From a bacterium (GTDB lineage: Bacteria > Patescibacteriota > Gracilibacteria > UBA1369 > GCA-2718715): 15,830 nucleotides of DNA. The stretch spans positions 1-15,830 of the forward strand of contig JAUHYY010000012.1 in the NCBI GenBank assembly GCA_030426295.1, written 5' to 3'. Below the pieces are notes generated by a model. It did not search any database. It was not told the origin of the DNA and saw nothing but the letters and a program-made list of their open reading frames with translations. Position 1 is the stretch's first letter. The number at the start of each line of letters is the position of its first letter. The translations under genes were made by a program, and so were the position numbers. Positions 1-7,840 of the stretch are shown piece by piece.

Positions 1-1207
1 CTACCGTTTCTGGTGGTTCTGCATCATGATGAGTCCATGCTGCATGAACAATTTCCCATGGGTATTCAAACTTTTCTAGAATCTGTTTACTTAAGTAGTC
101 ATGTGGCTCTCCAAGCTCTTGATCGATTGCTTTTCCTATATCGTGATAAAAGCCTGCTAATTTTGCAACATGCGTATCTGCACCAATTGCGTCTGCTAAC
201 ATTTCGCAGAAGAATGCGATTTCGATTGAATGGTAAAGAATGTTTTGACCGTAACTTGTTCTATATTTCATTCGTCCAATCAAAACCATTAGTTCTCTGT
301 CTCTCTTTTCGATTCCAACAATTTCTGCAGCTCGCACTCCTTCTTTGTACAGGATTTCTTCCATCTCAGCTGAGGCTTGTTCAAATGCAGCATCTATTAC
401 CTCTGGGTTAATTTCATCTTTCTTGATTATCTTTTTAAGAGTAAGTCTAGCCGTTTCTTGTTTTACTAAATTGTAATATGCAACAGTTATGTATCCTGGT
501 TCGTAATCAATTAGTACGTTTACTCCTGTTTTTTCTTCAAAGTAAGCAAGGTTTACGCCTCTTTTACCAAGAAATTTTGCTTTTTGTATGTCTTTTGAAA
601 CCTTAACGTTTCTTTCTAATGGGCTTACTGAGCTTGCCCCCACGTATCTTTGCATTACGCTTTTTAGGATTTTACAAGAATCTTTTTGTGCGTAATTTTT
701 AGCATGTTCTTGAATTTGAACTGAAACATTTTTGAAATAACTTCTAAAATCATTCTCGTAGTCCGCTTTTAGCTGTTCTGTAAGAGCATCTTTTTTAAGT
801 CCTGTCTTTTTAATTAGCGCAACTGATAGCTCTTCTGCTGATTGTGCAGTTTTATCTTCTGCGTCTTTCATGTCTTCGAGTATCTTATTGTATCTTTGCT
901 CAACGGTGTTAACTTTGTTCTCTCTTTTTGCTAGTGCCTCTCTTTTTAAATCTACTCTTTTAGCAATATTTTCTTCTACGCTTACGAAATCTTCATCAAG
1001 GTCGTGAAGCTCTTTTCTTAGTTTTAGAACTTCTTCATTTGCACGTGCTTCGATTTTTTCAACTTTTGTTTTAGCCTCTTTTAAAAGTCTTCCTGCTTTG
1101 AGCTGGAGTTCGTGTCTTTTAGAGCTTTCTCGGCTTCCTCCAAAGATAATTCCGAGGGCTGCTCCTGCTAATGCTGCAACGATAATTATTACTGTTTGTG
1201 TAATCAC
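1..1207 (-). CDS. rny: Ribonuclease Y, 3' end cut off by window edge
   Basis: This is RNase Y, a membrane-anchored endoribonuclease that starts mRNA decay. Reading leftward from a GTG at 1207, about 402 codons are visible. An N-terminal hydrophobic helix (about residues 2-20) is followed by a long charged coiled coil (about 25-150). A KH-like RNA-binding domain with a GKRG loop lies near residues 205-265. The HD hydrolase domain carries the metal-binding His355-Asp356 pair (FYHDIGK) and a later THHD motif close to the edge. Full-length family members are about 500-520 residues, so roughly the last 100 are outside the window. GTG is chosen because no ATG lies between it and the upstream in-frame TAG, and the hydrophobic anchor begins at once. 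No Shine-Dalgarno sequence is seen. It lies 90 bp downstream of the cysteine desulfurase but probably has its own promoter. Confidence 0.93.
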   Translation of the reverse strand, partial: MITQTVIIIVAALAGAALGIIFGGSRESSKRHELQLKAGRLLKEAKTKVEKIEARANEEVLKLRKELHDLDEDFVSVEENIAKRVDLKREALAKRENKVNTVEQRYNKILEDMKDAEDKTAQSAEELSVALIKKTGLKKDALTEQLKADYENDFRSYFKNVSVQIQEHAKNYAQKDSCKILKSVMQRYVGASSVSPLERNVKVSKDIQKAKFLGKRGVNLAYFEEKTGVNVLIDYEPGYITVAYYNLVKQETARLTLKKIIKKDEINPEVIDAAFEQASAEMEEILYKEGVRAAEIVGIEKRDRELMVLIGRMKYRTSYGQNILYHSIEIAFFCEMLADAIGADTHVAKLAGFYHDIGKAIDQELGEPHDYLSKQILEKFEYPWEIVHAAWTHHDAEPPETV

Positions 1208-1232
1208 TGTTTTGTCTTTTAAAAGCCTACAT

Positions 1233-1261
1233 ATAGTAGATGAGTAATAGCTAATAGTAAA
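1233..1261 (-). promoter_or_regulatory. Candidate promoter of RNase Y
   Basis: On the minus strand TTTACT (1261-1256) is separated by exactly 17 bp from TACTAT (1238-1233). The predicted start of transcription is near 1226, giving a leader of about 19 nt before the GTG at 1207. It overlaps an imperfect inverted repeat (1250-1272). This is prediction from consensus only. Confidence 0.45.
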
Positions 1262-1272
1262 TGGCTAGTAGC
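1250..1272. repeat. Imperfect inverted repeat between iscS and rny
   Basis: GCTAATAG (1250-1257) and CTAGTAGC (1265-1272) are inverted copies with one mismatch around a 7-nt loop. There is no T run on either side, so it is a poor terminator. It overlaps the predicted -35 of rny. Confidence 0.4.
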
Positions 1273-1297
1273 TGTTAAGACACCGGCTAAAGTGTGC

Positions 1298-2428
1298 TTA
1301 GATTATTATCCGTATTTCCTCTACGGTTTCTTTTACTACCTCGATTGCCTGATCGATTTCTTCAAGGGTTGTGGATCTACCTAAAGTTATTCTTAAACTG
1401 GAGTGTGCTTCATTTTTTGTTTTTCCGATGGCATCTAGAACATGCGACGGCGAGGCGCTTTGCGAAGCACAGGCCGAGCCTGTTGATACATAAATATCTT
1501 TTTGGTCGAGCCTAAGAAGAATTGATTCGCCTTCTATGCCATCAATACTAATGTTTATATTGCCTGCGAGTCTTTTAAGTGGATGTCCGTTTAAAGTGCA
1601 GCCTTCAATTTCTGTTGTCAGCCTTTTGATTGCGTGGTCACGGAGTCCGGCTATTTTGTTTTTATGCGTTGATTGCGCTGCGAGTTCAAGCGCTTTTGCA
1701 AAGCCAACTATAGCAGCCACATTTTCGGTTCCTGATCTTTGGTTGTTTTCTTGCCCCCCTCCCAGAATTTGTGGTTCGAAAGGGGTTCCTTCTTTTAGGT
1801 AAAGTAGACCTATTCCTTTTGGCCCGTAAATCTTGCTTGCATTTAAAGACATAGCGTCTACTCCCAGTTCTTGAACATCTATATTGAGGAGTCCTGGGGC
1901 TTGGCAGGCATCTGTGTGCAAAGGAATATTTGCTTCTTTGCAGATTTGAGCGATTGAACTTATGTTTTGGGTTGTTCCTATTTCGTTATTTCCATAAATA
2001 ACTGAGACCATTGCTGTTCGGGTTGGATCAATAAGTTCTGATAAGTGGTCTAAATTGACTTCACCGAATTCGTTTACGTTTAAGTAATCGATTTGATAAG
2101 CCTCTTTCTCTAATTTTTTTAGTGGTTCCAATATGCTTGAATGCTCGATTGGCGTAGTAATAATATGAGGTCGCATTGTTCCGGTGACGATTCCGAAGAT
2201 TGCTGAATTGCAACTTTCTGTTCCGCCGCTTGTGAATATGATTTCTGATGGCGTGCAGTTTAAAATACCTGCAATAGTTTCGCGGGCTTGCTCGACTGCA
2301 TCCCTTGCTTTTCTTCCTAAAGAATATAGCTGAGATGGATTACCAAACTGCTCAGTTAAATATGGTTCCATTGCTTTAAGCACAGTTGGATCCAAAGGAG
2401 TAGTTGCCGCATGGTCTAGATAAATCAT
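1298..2428 (-). CDS. iscS: Cysteine desulfurase, IscS/NifS family
   Basis: This is a PLP-dependent enzyme that takes sulfur from cysteine as an enzyme persulfide, for Fe-S clusters or thiolated tRNA. Its 376 residues are near the usual IscS length of about 400. Visible marks are the N-terminal YLDHAATTP, the PLP-stacking His in IEHSS, the Schiff-base lysine K199 in ASKIYGPKG, the catalytic C320 in STGSACAS, and the C-terminal SLRITLGR. The loop after C320 matches the length of class I IscS. The residue before K199 is Ser, where most IscS proteins have His (SAHK). The ATG overlaps the VKOR stop as ATGA, so translation is probably coupled. No IscU scaffold or tRNA thiolase (MnmA) is adjacent, so the sulfur acceptor cannot be named from context. 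Confidence 0.93.
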   Translation of the reverse strand: MIYLDHAATTPLDPTVLKAMEPYLTEQFGNPSQLYSLGRKARDAVEQARETIAGILNCTPSEIIFTSGGTESCNSAIFGIVTGTMRPHIITTPIEHSSILEPLKKLEKEAYQIDYLNVNEFGEVNLDHLSELIDPTRTAMVSVIYGNNEIGTTQNISSIAQICKEANIPLHTDACQAPGLLNIDVQELGVDAMSLNASKIYGPKGIGLLYLKEGTPFEPQILGGGQENNQRSGTENVAAIVGFAKALELAAQSTHKNKIAGLRDHAIKRLTTEIEGCTLNGHPLKRLAGNINISIDGIEGESILLRLDQKDIYVSTGSACASQSASPSHVLDAIGKTKNEAHSSLRITLGRSTTLEEIDQAIEVVKETVEEIRIII

Positions 2429-2913
2429 AACCGATTATCACTTTTTAATATTGGCCAGTGGAATCCTGCTATCAGAAGTATAAGTACTTGCTGAGTAACA
2501 CAGAAAATACAGATACTCTTAATTATGAATAATTCTGCATACGTAAGGTAGAGCGAGAAGGCAAGACATCCTGCAATGAATAAAAGCCACGCAGACCAGA
2601 TTTCTTTTTTAATCTTTTTTGATTTAGAAAAATGTAATGCAACCGCAAACATCACTAGATAAGCGATGATTCCCCATAATGCTACTGGCTGACCAAAAAG
2701 GTCTGAATACTTACTTGCTGCAACAGTTGAACATGAAAATTTGTCTGAAAAATCACAAAAAGTGTCTGTGGCAGTTGCGTAGTCGTGCTCGAGCATTAGT
2801 AGCCAGCCTGACACACCTACATTTGCAAGTGCAAGGAGACTTATAAGCTTCCAATAATATTTAGCTTTTGCATTTCTGTCAGTAAGGAATTTGAGTATGT
2901 TTTTTAGTTTCAT
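2425..2913 (-). CDS. Vitamin K epoxide reductase (VKOR) family protein
   Basis: This is a 162-residue integral membrane thiol oxidoreductase. Bacterial VKOR reoxidises a periplasmic or extracytoplasmic thioredoxin-like partner and passes electrons to quinone, replacing DsbB. Four or five membrane helices are visible. The four characteristic cysteines are present: loop cysteines C53 and C61 and the active-site pair C135-x-x-C138 (SICIFC) at the start of the last helix. An extra C116 lies in a helix. There is no fused thioredoxin domain, so a separate DsbA-like partner is expected outside the window. The start codon overlaps the stop of the upstream zinc peptidase (TAATG), and the TGA stop overlaps the ATG of the cysteine desulfurase. 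Confidence 0.9.
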   Translation of the reverse strand: MKLKNILKFLTDRNAKAKYYWKLISLLALANVGVSGWLLMLEHDYATATDTFCDFSDKFSCSTVAASKYSDLFGQPVALWGIIAYLVMFAVALHFSKSKKIKKEIWSAWLLFIAGCLAFSLYLTYAELFIIKSICIFCVTQQVLILLIAGFHWPILKSDNRL

Positions 2914-3593
2914 TAGTCTCTTGATTGAGCGATTAAAATAAGTCTTACTAATTCTAGTATAGCTGTCGCCGCTGCTGCAACATAAGTAAGTGCTGCTGCG
3001 TCTAGAACTTTTTTAACTTGCCTAGATTCATCGGCTCCAACTAGGCCTAACTCTTGTACTTTGATCATTGCTCTTTTACTTGCATCAAACTCTACAGGTA
3101 GAGTGATTAGAGTAAAGAACACTGTTGCTGCAAATAAAATAATACCAATGTCTAGAAGATAAGGGATTCCTGTAAAAAAGAATCCGGCGATAATCAGAAT
3201 TGGTGCAAGCCATGAGCTGAATCCAACAACTGGATAAAGAGTAGTTCTCATTACTAGCCAGTGATATCCCTCTTTATGCTGAATAGCATGACCTACTTCA
3301 TGGGCAGCTACTGCAAGTGAAGCGATACTTGTTTGTGAATGAACAGGTTCTGAAAGATTTACTGTCTTTTTTATGGGGTTGTAGTTATCTGACAAATGCC
3401 CTTTAGCCTTATTAATAGGTAAGTCCAGCCCTTCTGACTTAAGGATTTTGCCTGCAACTTCGGCGCCAGTTAACCCGGCAGATGTTTTTTTCTTCATGGC
3501 TTTCTTGAATGCATAATGCACTTTTGCCTGAGCACCAAGAGCTAATACCGTTGATACGATTATGAGAATCCAACTTAGAGATGAAAGGTTCAT
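2913..3593 (-). CDS. YugP-type neutral zinc metallopeptidase
   Basis: This 226-residue protein has the typical length of the YugP family (Pfam Peptidase_M neutral zinc), membrane-embedded proteases of unknown substrate. Visible are an N-terminal membrane helix (about 5-22), the zinc-binding HEVGH motif at 98-102, membrane helices around 111-135, 140-165 and 195-220, and PVEFDASKRA at about 166-175, whose Glu168 is the likely third zinc ligand. It is the first gene of the overlapping trio with VKOR and cysteine desulfurase. The ATG at 3593 has no close Shine-Dalgarno sequence; an AAAGGA lies too far upstream. A weak -10 candidate, TAGAAT, lies at 3639-3634. Confidence 0.9.
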   Translation of the reverse strand: MNLSSLSWILIIVSTVLALGAQAKVHYAFKKAMKKKTSAGLTGAEVAGKILKSEGLDLPINKAKGHLSDNYNPIKKTVNLSEPVHSQTSIASLAVAAHEVGHAIQHKEGYHWLVMRTTLYPVVGFSSWLAPILIIAGFFFTGIPYLLDIGIILFAATVFFTLITLPVEFDASKRAMIKVQELGLVGADESRQVKKVLDAAALTYVAAAATAILELVRLILIAQSRD

Positions 3594-3675
3594 TTTTGAT
3601 TGTTAATTATTGACTTCCTTTAGAGTCGTTAAAATTCTACAGGAAATGTAGTTTAATTTATTTTAAAAGATTTTT

Positions 3676-4071
3676 CTAGATGTAAAGTACCGCGTAAATA
3701 AGACTTACCAATCCTAAAGTTACTACGCAAACTCCAGTGAGCTGGTAGTATACTTCTTTCCACTTAATTACGTTTTTTACAATATGCTTTCTGATCCATC
3801 TTGGTGCATATAAAAGGAACAAAACCTTTACTAGAACCAAATATGACAGAACCAGTAGGATTAATGCTGCAATTCCTTCTTGGAAGCTAGCCGAGTACCA
3901 CATTGCGACACCGACTAATATTGCTGCGTAACCCATAAGTCTCATAGTACTTACTCGTCTTGTTACTCCTTTAAGAAGGCGCTTTGCTTCTTTTGGCATG
4001 AATAACAATAAAAGACCATCTGCTACGCAGAGGACTCCGATTAAGTAGTACCAAAATGCTACGTCTAACAT
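3676..4071 (-). CDS. Four-helix membrane protein of unknown function
   Basis: This 131-residue protein has about four hydrophobic helices, separated by a basic loop (KEAKRLLKGVTRR, about residues 27-39) and a basic amphipathic stretch (APRWIRKHIVKN). The pattern of a helix ending in a proline-containing basic loop followed by a second helix vaguely recalls DUF2065-type proteins, but I cannot assign it. It lacks cysteines in a redox arrangement and obvious catalytic motifs. It is the only gene of its transcription unit before an 82-bp gap to the zinc peptidase, and is divergent from the PBP gene. Read-through into the peptidase operon is possible. Confidence 0.75.
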   Translation of the reverse strand: MLDVAFWYYLIGVLCVADGLLLLFMPKEAKRLLKGVTRRVSTMRLMGYAAILVGVAMWYSASFQEGIAALILLVLSYLVLVKVLFLLYAPRWIRKHIVKNVIKWKEVYYQLTGVCVVTLGLVSLIYAVLYI

Positions 4072-4098
4072 TTTTAGTAATTAATATTAAGCGAGATT

Positions 4099-4107
4099 AT
4101 TTTAGCA
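4099..4107 (-). promoter_or_regulatory. Candidate extended -10 promoter for the 4071 gene
   Basis: TGCTAAAAT on the minus strand is an extended -10 element (TGn plus TAAAAT). It would start transcription about 20 nt upstream of the ATG at 4071. No good -35 hexamer is seen. The same nine bases occur in the divergent PBP promoter. Confidence 0.45.
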
Positions 4108-4153
4108 GTTGCAAGTTTGAAAAGCTATACATCAATTCCCCTTGCCCAAAATC

Positions 4154-4181
4154 TTGTTTTTTTAAGGGGTTTTGCTAAAAT
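4154..4181 (+). promoter_or_regulatory. Candidate promoter of the class A PBP
   Basis: TTGTTT (4154-4159) is followed after 16 bp by TAAAAT (4176-4181). TGC directly before it makes an extended -10 element. The predicted transcript begins near 4188, about 16 nt before the ATG at 4204. No ribosome-binding site is visible in that short leader. Confidence 0.55.
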
Positions 4182-4203
4182 CCCGATACTGTAGACATAT
4201 TAT

Positions 4204-7107
4204 ATGAATAGAAAATTTAATAGACGGTTTAAGAAAGCAAGTTCCAAAAATTTCAAACATAACAACAGCTCACAAAGAAACAGTAATAAACGACGGCGAC
4301 AGTCTGGTGGTTTGTTTGCGAATCTTGCTCAAAGTTATAGAGACTATGCCCATAAACTTGATCTCTCGAATAGAAGTTTCAAGCAGAGGCTTATACTGCT
4401 TGGATTTTCAGCAGCTACTGCATTTTTAGTAGTTATTATTTGCTTGTCTGCATTCTTCTCGCTGTTTATTCCGGGTGTAAAACAAATAGAAAATTATGCT
4501 GGTGGGGAATCAACAATTTTTTATGACAGAAACGGAAAGGTACTTTATACAATACACGGTGATGAAAATCGTGAAATTGTAGACTCCAAAGATATTCCTG
4601 AAAGTTTGAAGCTTGCGACTGTTGCAATTGAAGATGACAGATTCTACAAGCATAACGGATTTGATCTTCCAGGTATTATAAAGGCTACTTTGAGTGAATT
4701 TGGTATTGGTAGTCCAAGAGGTGGGTCAACTATTACCCAGCAGTTAGTTAAGAATGTGTTTTTGAGTTCAGAAAGAACTTATACACGTAAAATGAAAGAG
4801 CTTATTTTGGCAGTTAAGATCGAAAGAAGATTTACAAAAGATGAAATCTTAACAATGTATCTAAATCAGATTCCATATGGTGGAACTGCTTATGGTGTTG
4901 AGAAAGCTGCAGAAGTTTTCTTTGATAAAGATTCTAATGAATTAACTTTGGCTGAATCTGCAGTATTAGCATCTTTACCAAAAGCTCCTACTTATTATTC
5001 GCCTTTTGGGTCACATAAATATACAACCCTAGATATTGATTTGAATGATGAAAAAAATGAGGGCCGTAAATTACGTGGGATTAAAGATTTATCTGAGTAT
5101 GAATATACGAATGGGCTTATTGGTAAGTGGTATGACATTCCATGGAATGATGAAAAGCTGTACTTACCTGGTCGAACTGATGCTGTTTTGAAGAGAATGG
5201 AAGACCTAAAATATATTAAAGAAGATGAAAGAGTAGAAGCTCGGACTGCAGCAGTTAATTTGGAGTTTAATGAATATAAATCGAATATTAAGGCTCCCCA
5301 TTTTGTTTTTTATGTTAAGGAACTGCTTGAAAAAGAATACGGACAGGAATATGTACAAAATGGTGGTCTTAAAGTGTATACAACTCTAGATTTGGAACTA
5401 CAAAAAGAAGCTGAAAAAATTATTGCCGAACAATCAGTTGCTAATAGAAGATATGGTGCCAGTAATGCGGCTCTAGTAAGTATAAGTGCTGAGAATGGTC
5501 ATGTTGTAAGTATGGTTGGTAGCTCAGATTATTTTGATGAAGAAATTGACGGGAACGTAAATATGACTACTGCCCTTCGGCAGCCAGGTTCTTCGTTTAA
5601 GCCTTTGGTTTATATGTCGGCATTCTTGAATAAGTATGCTCCTGGGACGGTTGTGTATGATGTACCAATGAAACTTGGTGATGATGAGCCTCAGAATTAT
5701 GACGGTGAATTTGTTGGGCCAATAAGTATTAGGCGTGGTCTTGCGCAGTCTAGGAATATTCCTGCGATTAAGGCTTACTTCTTAGGTGGTGAACAAGATG
5801 CGATCATAGATAATGTTGAGAAAATGGGTATTAAAAGCTTAGATAGGAGAGTTGATTATGGATGGCCGATAGCCCTTGGTACTGGTGAAGTTAAAATGAT
5901 AGAAATGGTTGAAGCTTTCAGTGTTCTTGCAAACAACGGTAAAAAAGTGGATGTAAACCCTATCATTAAGGTTGAAGATAAGGATGGTAAGGTACTCGTT
6001 GATAATGGTGAAGAGCCTTTGACTCGACCTATTGAAGTAATCGATCCACAAGCTGCTCATCTTGTTACAGATATCTTATCTGATAAAGAAAATAATCTTG
6101 GTCAGCTACTTAGCTTGGCTGATCGACCAGCTGCAGCTAAGACTGGTACGAGTAATAAAAGAATTTCTTCTACTGAAATTTTACCTTCAAACCTTTGGAC
6201 AATTGGATACACTCCTCAACTAGTGACTGCTGTTTGGGCTGGTAATAGTGATGGTGAAGCGATGAATTTAAACGCCAGTGGTTATGGTGGGGCAACGCCT
6301 GCATGGAACAAGTTCATGAACTTTGCTCATAGAAAGCTAGAGTTACCAAGAAAAGAGTTTGAGATTCCAAGAGGGCTTAAGACTGTTCAAATTAGTAAAT
6401 TCTCTGGACTTCTGCCAAGCAAGTTTACTCCTGAAAACATGGTTATCTCTGATCTTTTTGCTAGCTTCAGTGTTCCAACTGAAGTTGATAACTCTTTCTC
6501 TATCAGAGTTTCTGATGTGCGGAATGGTAAAATTCCAAATGATTCTTGTCCGGCTGAGTTTGTTAAAGAAGTTACATACTGGAATCCTAAACCCGTGGAA
6601 GATAGATTTAACTGGCAGGCTGAAATTATTGCTTGGATCCGAAGTCTTGATGAGCTTGATGAAGAGAAACGAAATTCTATCAGAGAATCACTGGGGTTGT
6701 CAGATACATTTGCAATTGGTGTTCCAATCGATGAAGAAAGTGAACTATGTAAACCAGAATATGCTGAAAATGCTCCAAGTATTGGTATCGTGTCTCATAG
6801 CGACGGAGATACTGTAAAGCCTGGTGCGATTAAAGTAACAGCTGAAGTTGATGCCCCATCTGGTGCAGACAAGGTTGAATTCTATTTCGAAGATGCGCTA
6901 CAGCAAACAATAACAGAGGAGCCATTTACTGGAACAGTTAGAGTTCCTGGCCTAAAACTTGGATCTACGTTCAAAGTTAAAGTTAAAGTGTTTGATGTAA
7001 ATGGATACACCTCTGAAGAAATCATTCAACTTAAAGTTGGCGAAAGAGATAGTGTTACTATTGGCGATCTAACTGAAGGACTAGAAGAAGCAGTAGAAGA
7101 TCTATAG
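4204..7107 (+). CDS. Bifunctional class A penicillin-binding protein with Ig-like C-terminus
   Basis: This is a PBP1A-type enzyme that polymerises lipid II (glycosyltransferase family 51) and cross-links stem peptides (transpeptidase). Its 967 residues exceed the usual 700-850. In order: a very basic cytoplasmic tail (1-60), a membrane helix (about 63-89), the GT51 domain with catalytic Glu143 in EDDRFYKH, GGSTITQQ at 173-180 and KIERRFTKDEI from 205, a linker, then the transpeptidase with S463-x-x-K466, S516-R-N518 and K646-TGT. All key residues are intact. Residues about 859-953 look like an Ig-like or fibronectin-like beta domain, followed by an acidic tail. It stands alone, with the stop only 3 bp from the stop of the opposing DUF389 gene. 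Confidence 0.96.
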   Translation: MNRKFNRRFKKASSKNFKHNNSSQRNSNKRRRQSGGLFANLAQSYRDYAHKLDLSNRSFKQRLILLGFSAATAFLVVIICLSAFFSLFIPGVKQIENYAGGESTIFYDRNGKVLYTIHGDENREIVDSKDIPESLKLATVAIEDDRFYKHNGFDLPGIIKATLSEFGIGSPRGGSTITQQLVKNVFLSSERTYTRKMKELILAVKIERRFTKDEILTMYLNQIPYGGTAYGVEKAAEVFFDKDSNELTLAESAVLASLPKAPTYYSPFGSHKYTTLDIDLNDEKNEGRKLRGIKDLSEYEYTNGLIGKWYDIPWNDEKLYLPGRTDAVLKRMEDLKYIKEDERVEARTAAVNLEFNEYKSNIKAPHFVFYVKELLEKEYGQEYVQNGGLKVYTTLDLELQKEAEKIIAEQSVANRRYGASNAALVSISAENGHVVSMVGSSDYFDEEIDGNVNMTTALRQPGSSFKPLVYMSAFLNKYAPGTVVYDVPMKLGDDEPQNYDGEFVGPISIRRGLAQSRNIPAIKAYFLGGEQDAIIDNVEKMGIKSLDRRVDYGWPIALGTGEVKMIEMVEAFSVLANNGKKVDVNPIIKVEDKDGKVLVDNGEEPLTRPIEVIDPQAAHLVTDILSDKENNLGQLLSLADRPAAAKTGTSNKRISSTEILPSNLWTIGYTPQLVTAVWAGNSDGEAMNLNASGYGGATPAWNKFMNFAHRKLELPRKEFEIPRGLKTVQISKFSGLLPSKFTPENMVISDLFASFSVPTEVDNSFSIRVSDVRNGKIPNDSCPAEFVKEVTYWNPKPVEDRFNWQAEIIAWIRSLDELDEEKRNSIRESLGLSDTFAIGVPIDEESELCKPEYAENAPSIGIVSHSDGDTVKPGAIKVTAEVDAPSGADKVEFYFEDALQQTITEEPFTGTVRVPGLKLGSTFKVKVKVFDVNGYTSEEIIQLKVGERDSVTIGDLTEGLEEAVEDL

Positions 7108-7110
7108 AAG

Positions 7111-7782
7111 CTACTTTGTTTCAACTTTAACTTCCGATGCATCAAGCTGGTTTCTTACGAAATGAGCTGCGTAAACAACCATTGCCCCTAGACTTGTACT
7201 TAATATGCTTAGAGTGAATAGTATTATTGAGTCTTGAAACAGTTGTTGTTCGCTCAATGCTAGAGATATGCCTGCGAAAGAAAGTGGTGGAATAAGAGCC
7301 ACTGCAATTGCTACGCCGATAAGTTGCTCGCTTCTTTTTGGATTTAAAGATGAGAATGCACCAGCCATACCTGTTAAGAATGCAATAAGAATGAACTCGA
7401 ACTGATGAACTGTATATAAATCAATTACTTCTAGAGGTAGAGCCGTTCTACCAAGAAGAGCTGTAGTTAAGTATGCAGTGGCCACACCAACAGCTGATCC
7501 AAAGAATAGTGATGAAACTCCATAAACAATCATTTTCTTTTTCATTGCCATGACCCCCATCGAAAGGCATAAAAGCGGAGTAAGCAGAGGAGCGATAATC
7601 ATGGCTCCTATTATGACTGCTGTATTATTGTTTAGGAGTCCAATTGTGGCAATTACTGCTGAAACTGTAAGTAAAAAGAAGAAGTTGAAGGTGAACTTCG
7701 ATTCTTTTAGTAGTCTATCAACTGTGATTGTTAGCTCTGTCTTAACTATAATGTTTTGAGCTACTTTTTTTATTATTCCCAT
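7111..7782 (-). CDS. DUF389 family membrane protein
   Basis: This is a member of DUF389 (TIGR00341-like), polytopic membrane proteins of unknown function. About six hydrophobic helices are visible. The family hallmark is clear: NNNTAVIIGAMIIAPLLTPL, then a second half with FSSLNPKRSEQLIGVAIAVALIPPLS. I place the start at the ATG at 7782 (223 residues). The longer frame from a GTG at 7818 would contain a perfect TATAAT on the same strand, so that stretch is more likely promoter. The reduced protein begins MGIIKKVAQN and is short for the family because it lacks the N-terminal soluble domain found in many members. It converges with the PBP and is divergent from the secreted protein at 7841. Confidence 0.88.
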   Translation of the reverse strand: MGIIKKVAQNIIVKTELTITVDRLLKESKFTFNFFFLLTVSAVIATIGLLNNNTAVIIGAMIIAPLLTPLLCLSMGVMAMKKKMIVYGVSSLFFGSAVGVATAYLTTALLGRTALPLEVIDLYTVHQFEFILIAFLTGMAGAFSSLNPKRSEQLIGVAIAVALIPPLSFAGISLALSEQQLFQDSIILFTLSILSTSLGAMVVYAAHFVRNQLDASEVKVETK

Positions 7783-7790
7783 GTAGTTGT

Positions 7791-7815
7791 ATTTTAAATC
7801 TGCAGAGTTATTATA
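7791..7815 (-). promoter_or_regulatory. Candidate -10 elements for the DUF389 gene
   Basis: Two -10-like hexamers occur on the minus strand: TATAAT at 7815-7810 (about 20-nt leader) and TAAAAT at 7796-7791, which is 8 nt before the ATG at 7782 and would give a leaderless transcript. No convincing -35 box is seen for either. Confidence 0.45.
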
Positions 7816-7840
7816 CACACACTAAATTTAAATTACGATT

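Noticed and set aside
2425..2427. Possible recoded TGA (as in Absconditabacteria/Gracilibacteria)
   Set aside because: The VKOR frame ends at TGA exactly at the start of the next gene in a normal ATGA overlap, and no gene has in-frame TGA codons.
6359..6817. 152-codon frame on the plus strand inside the PBP
   Set aside because: It lies wholly within the well-supported PBP reading frame, has no domain, and resembles a frame shadow.
7783..7818. GTG start for the DUF389 protein
   Set aside because: The TATAAT within this stretch indicates promoter sequence; the ATG at 7782 is a better start.
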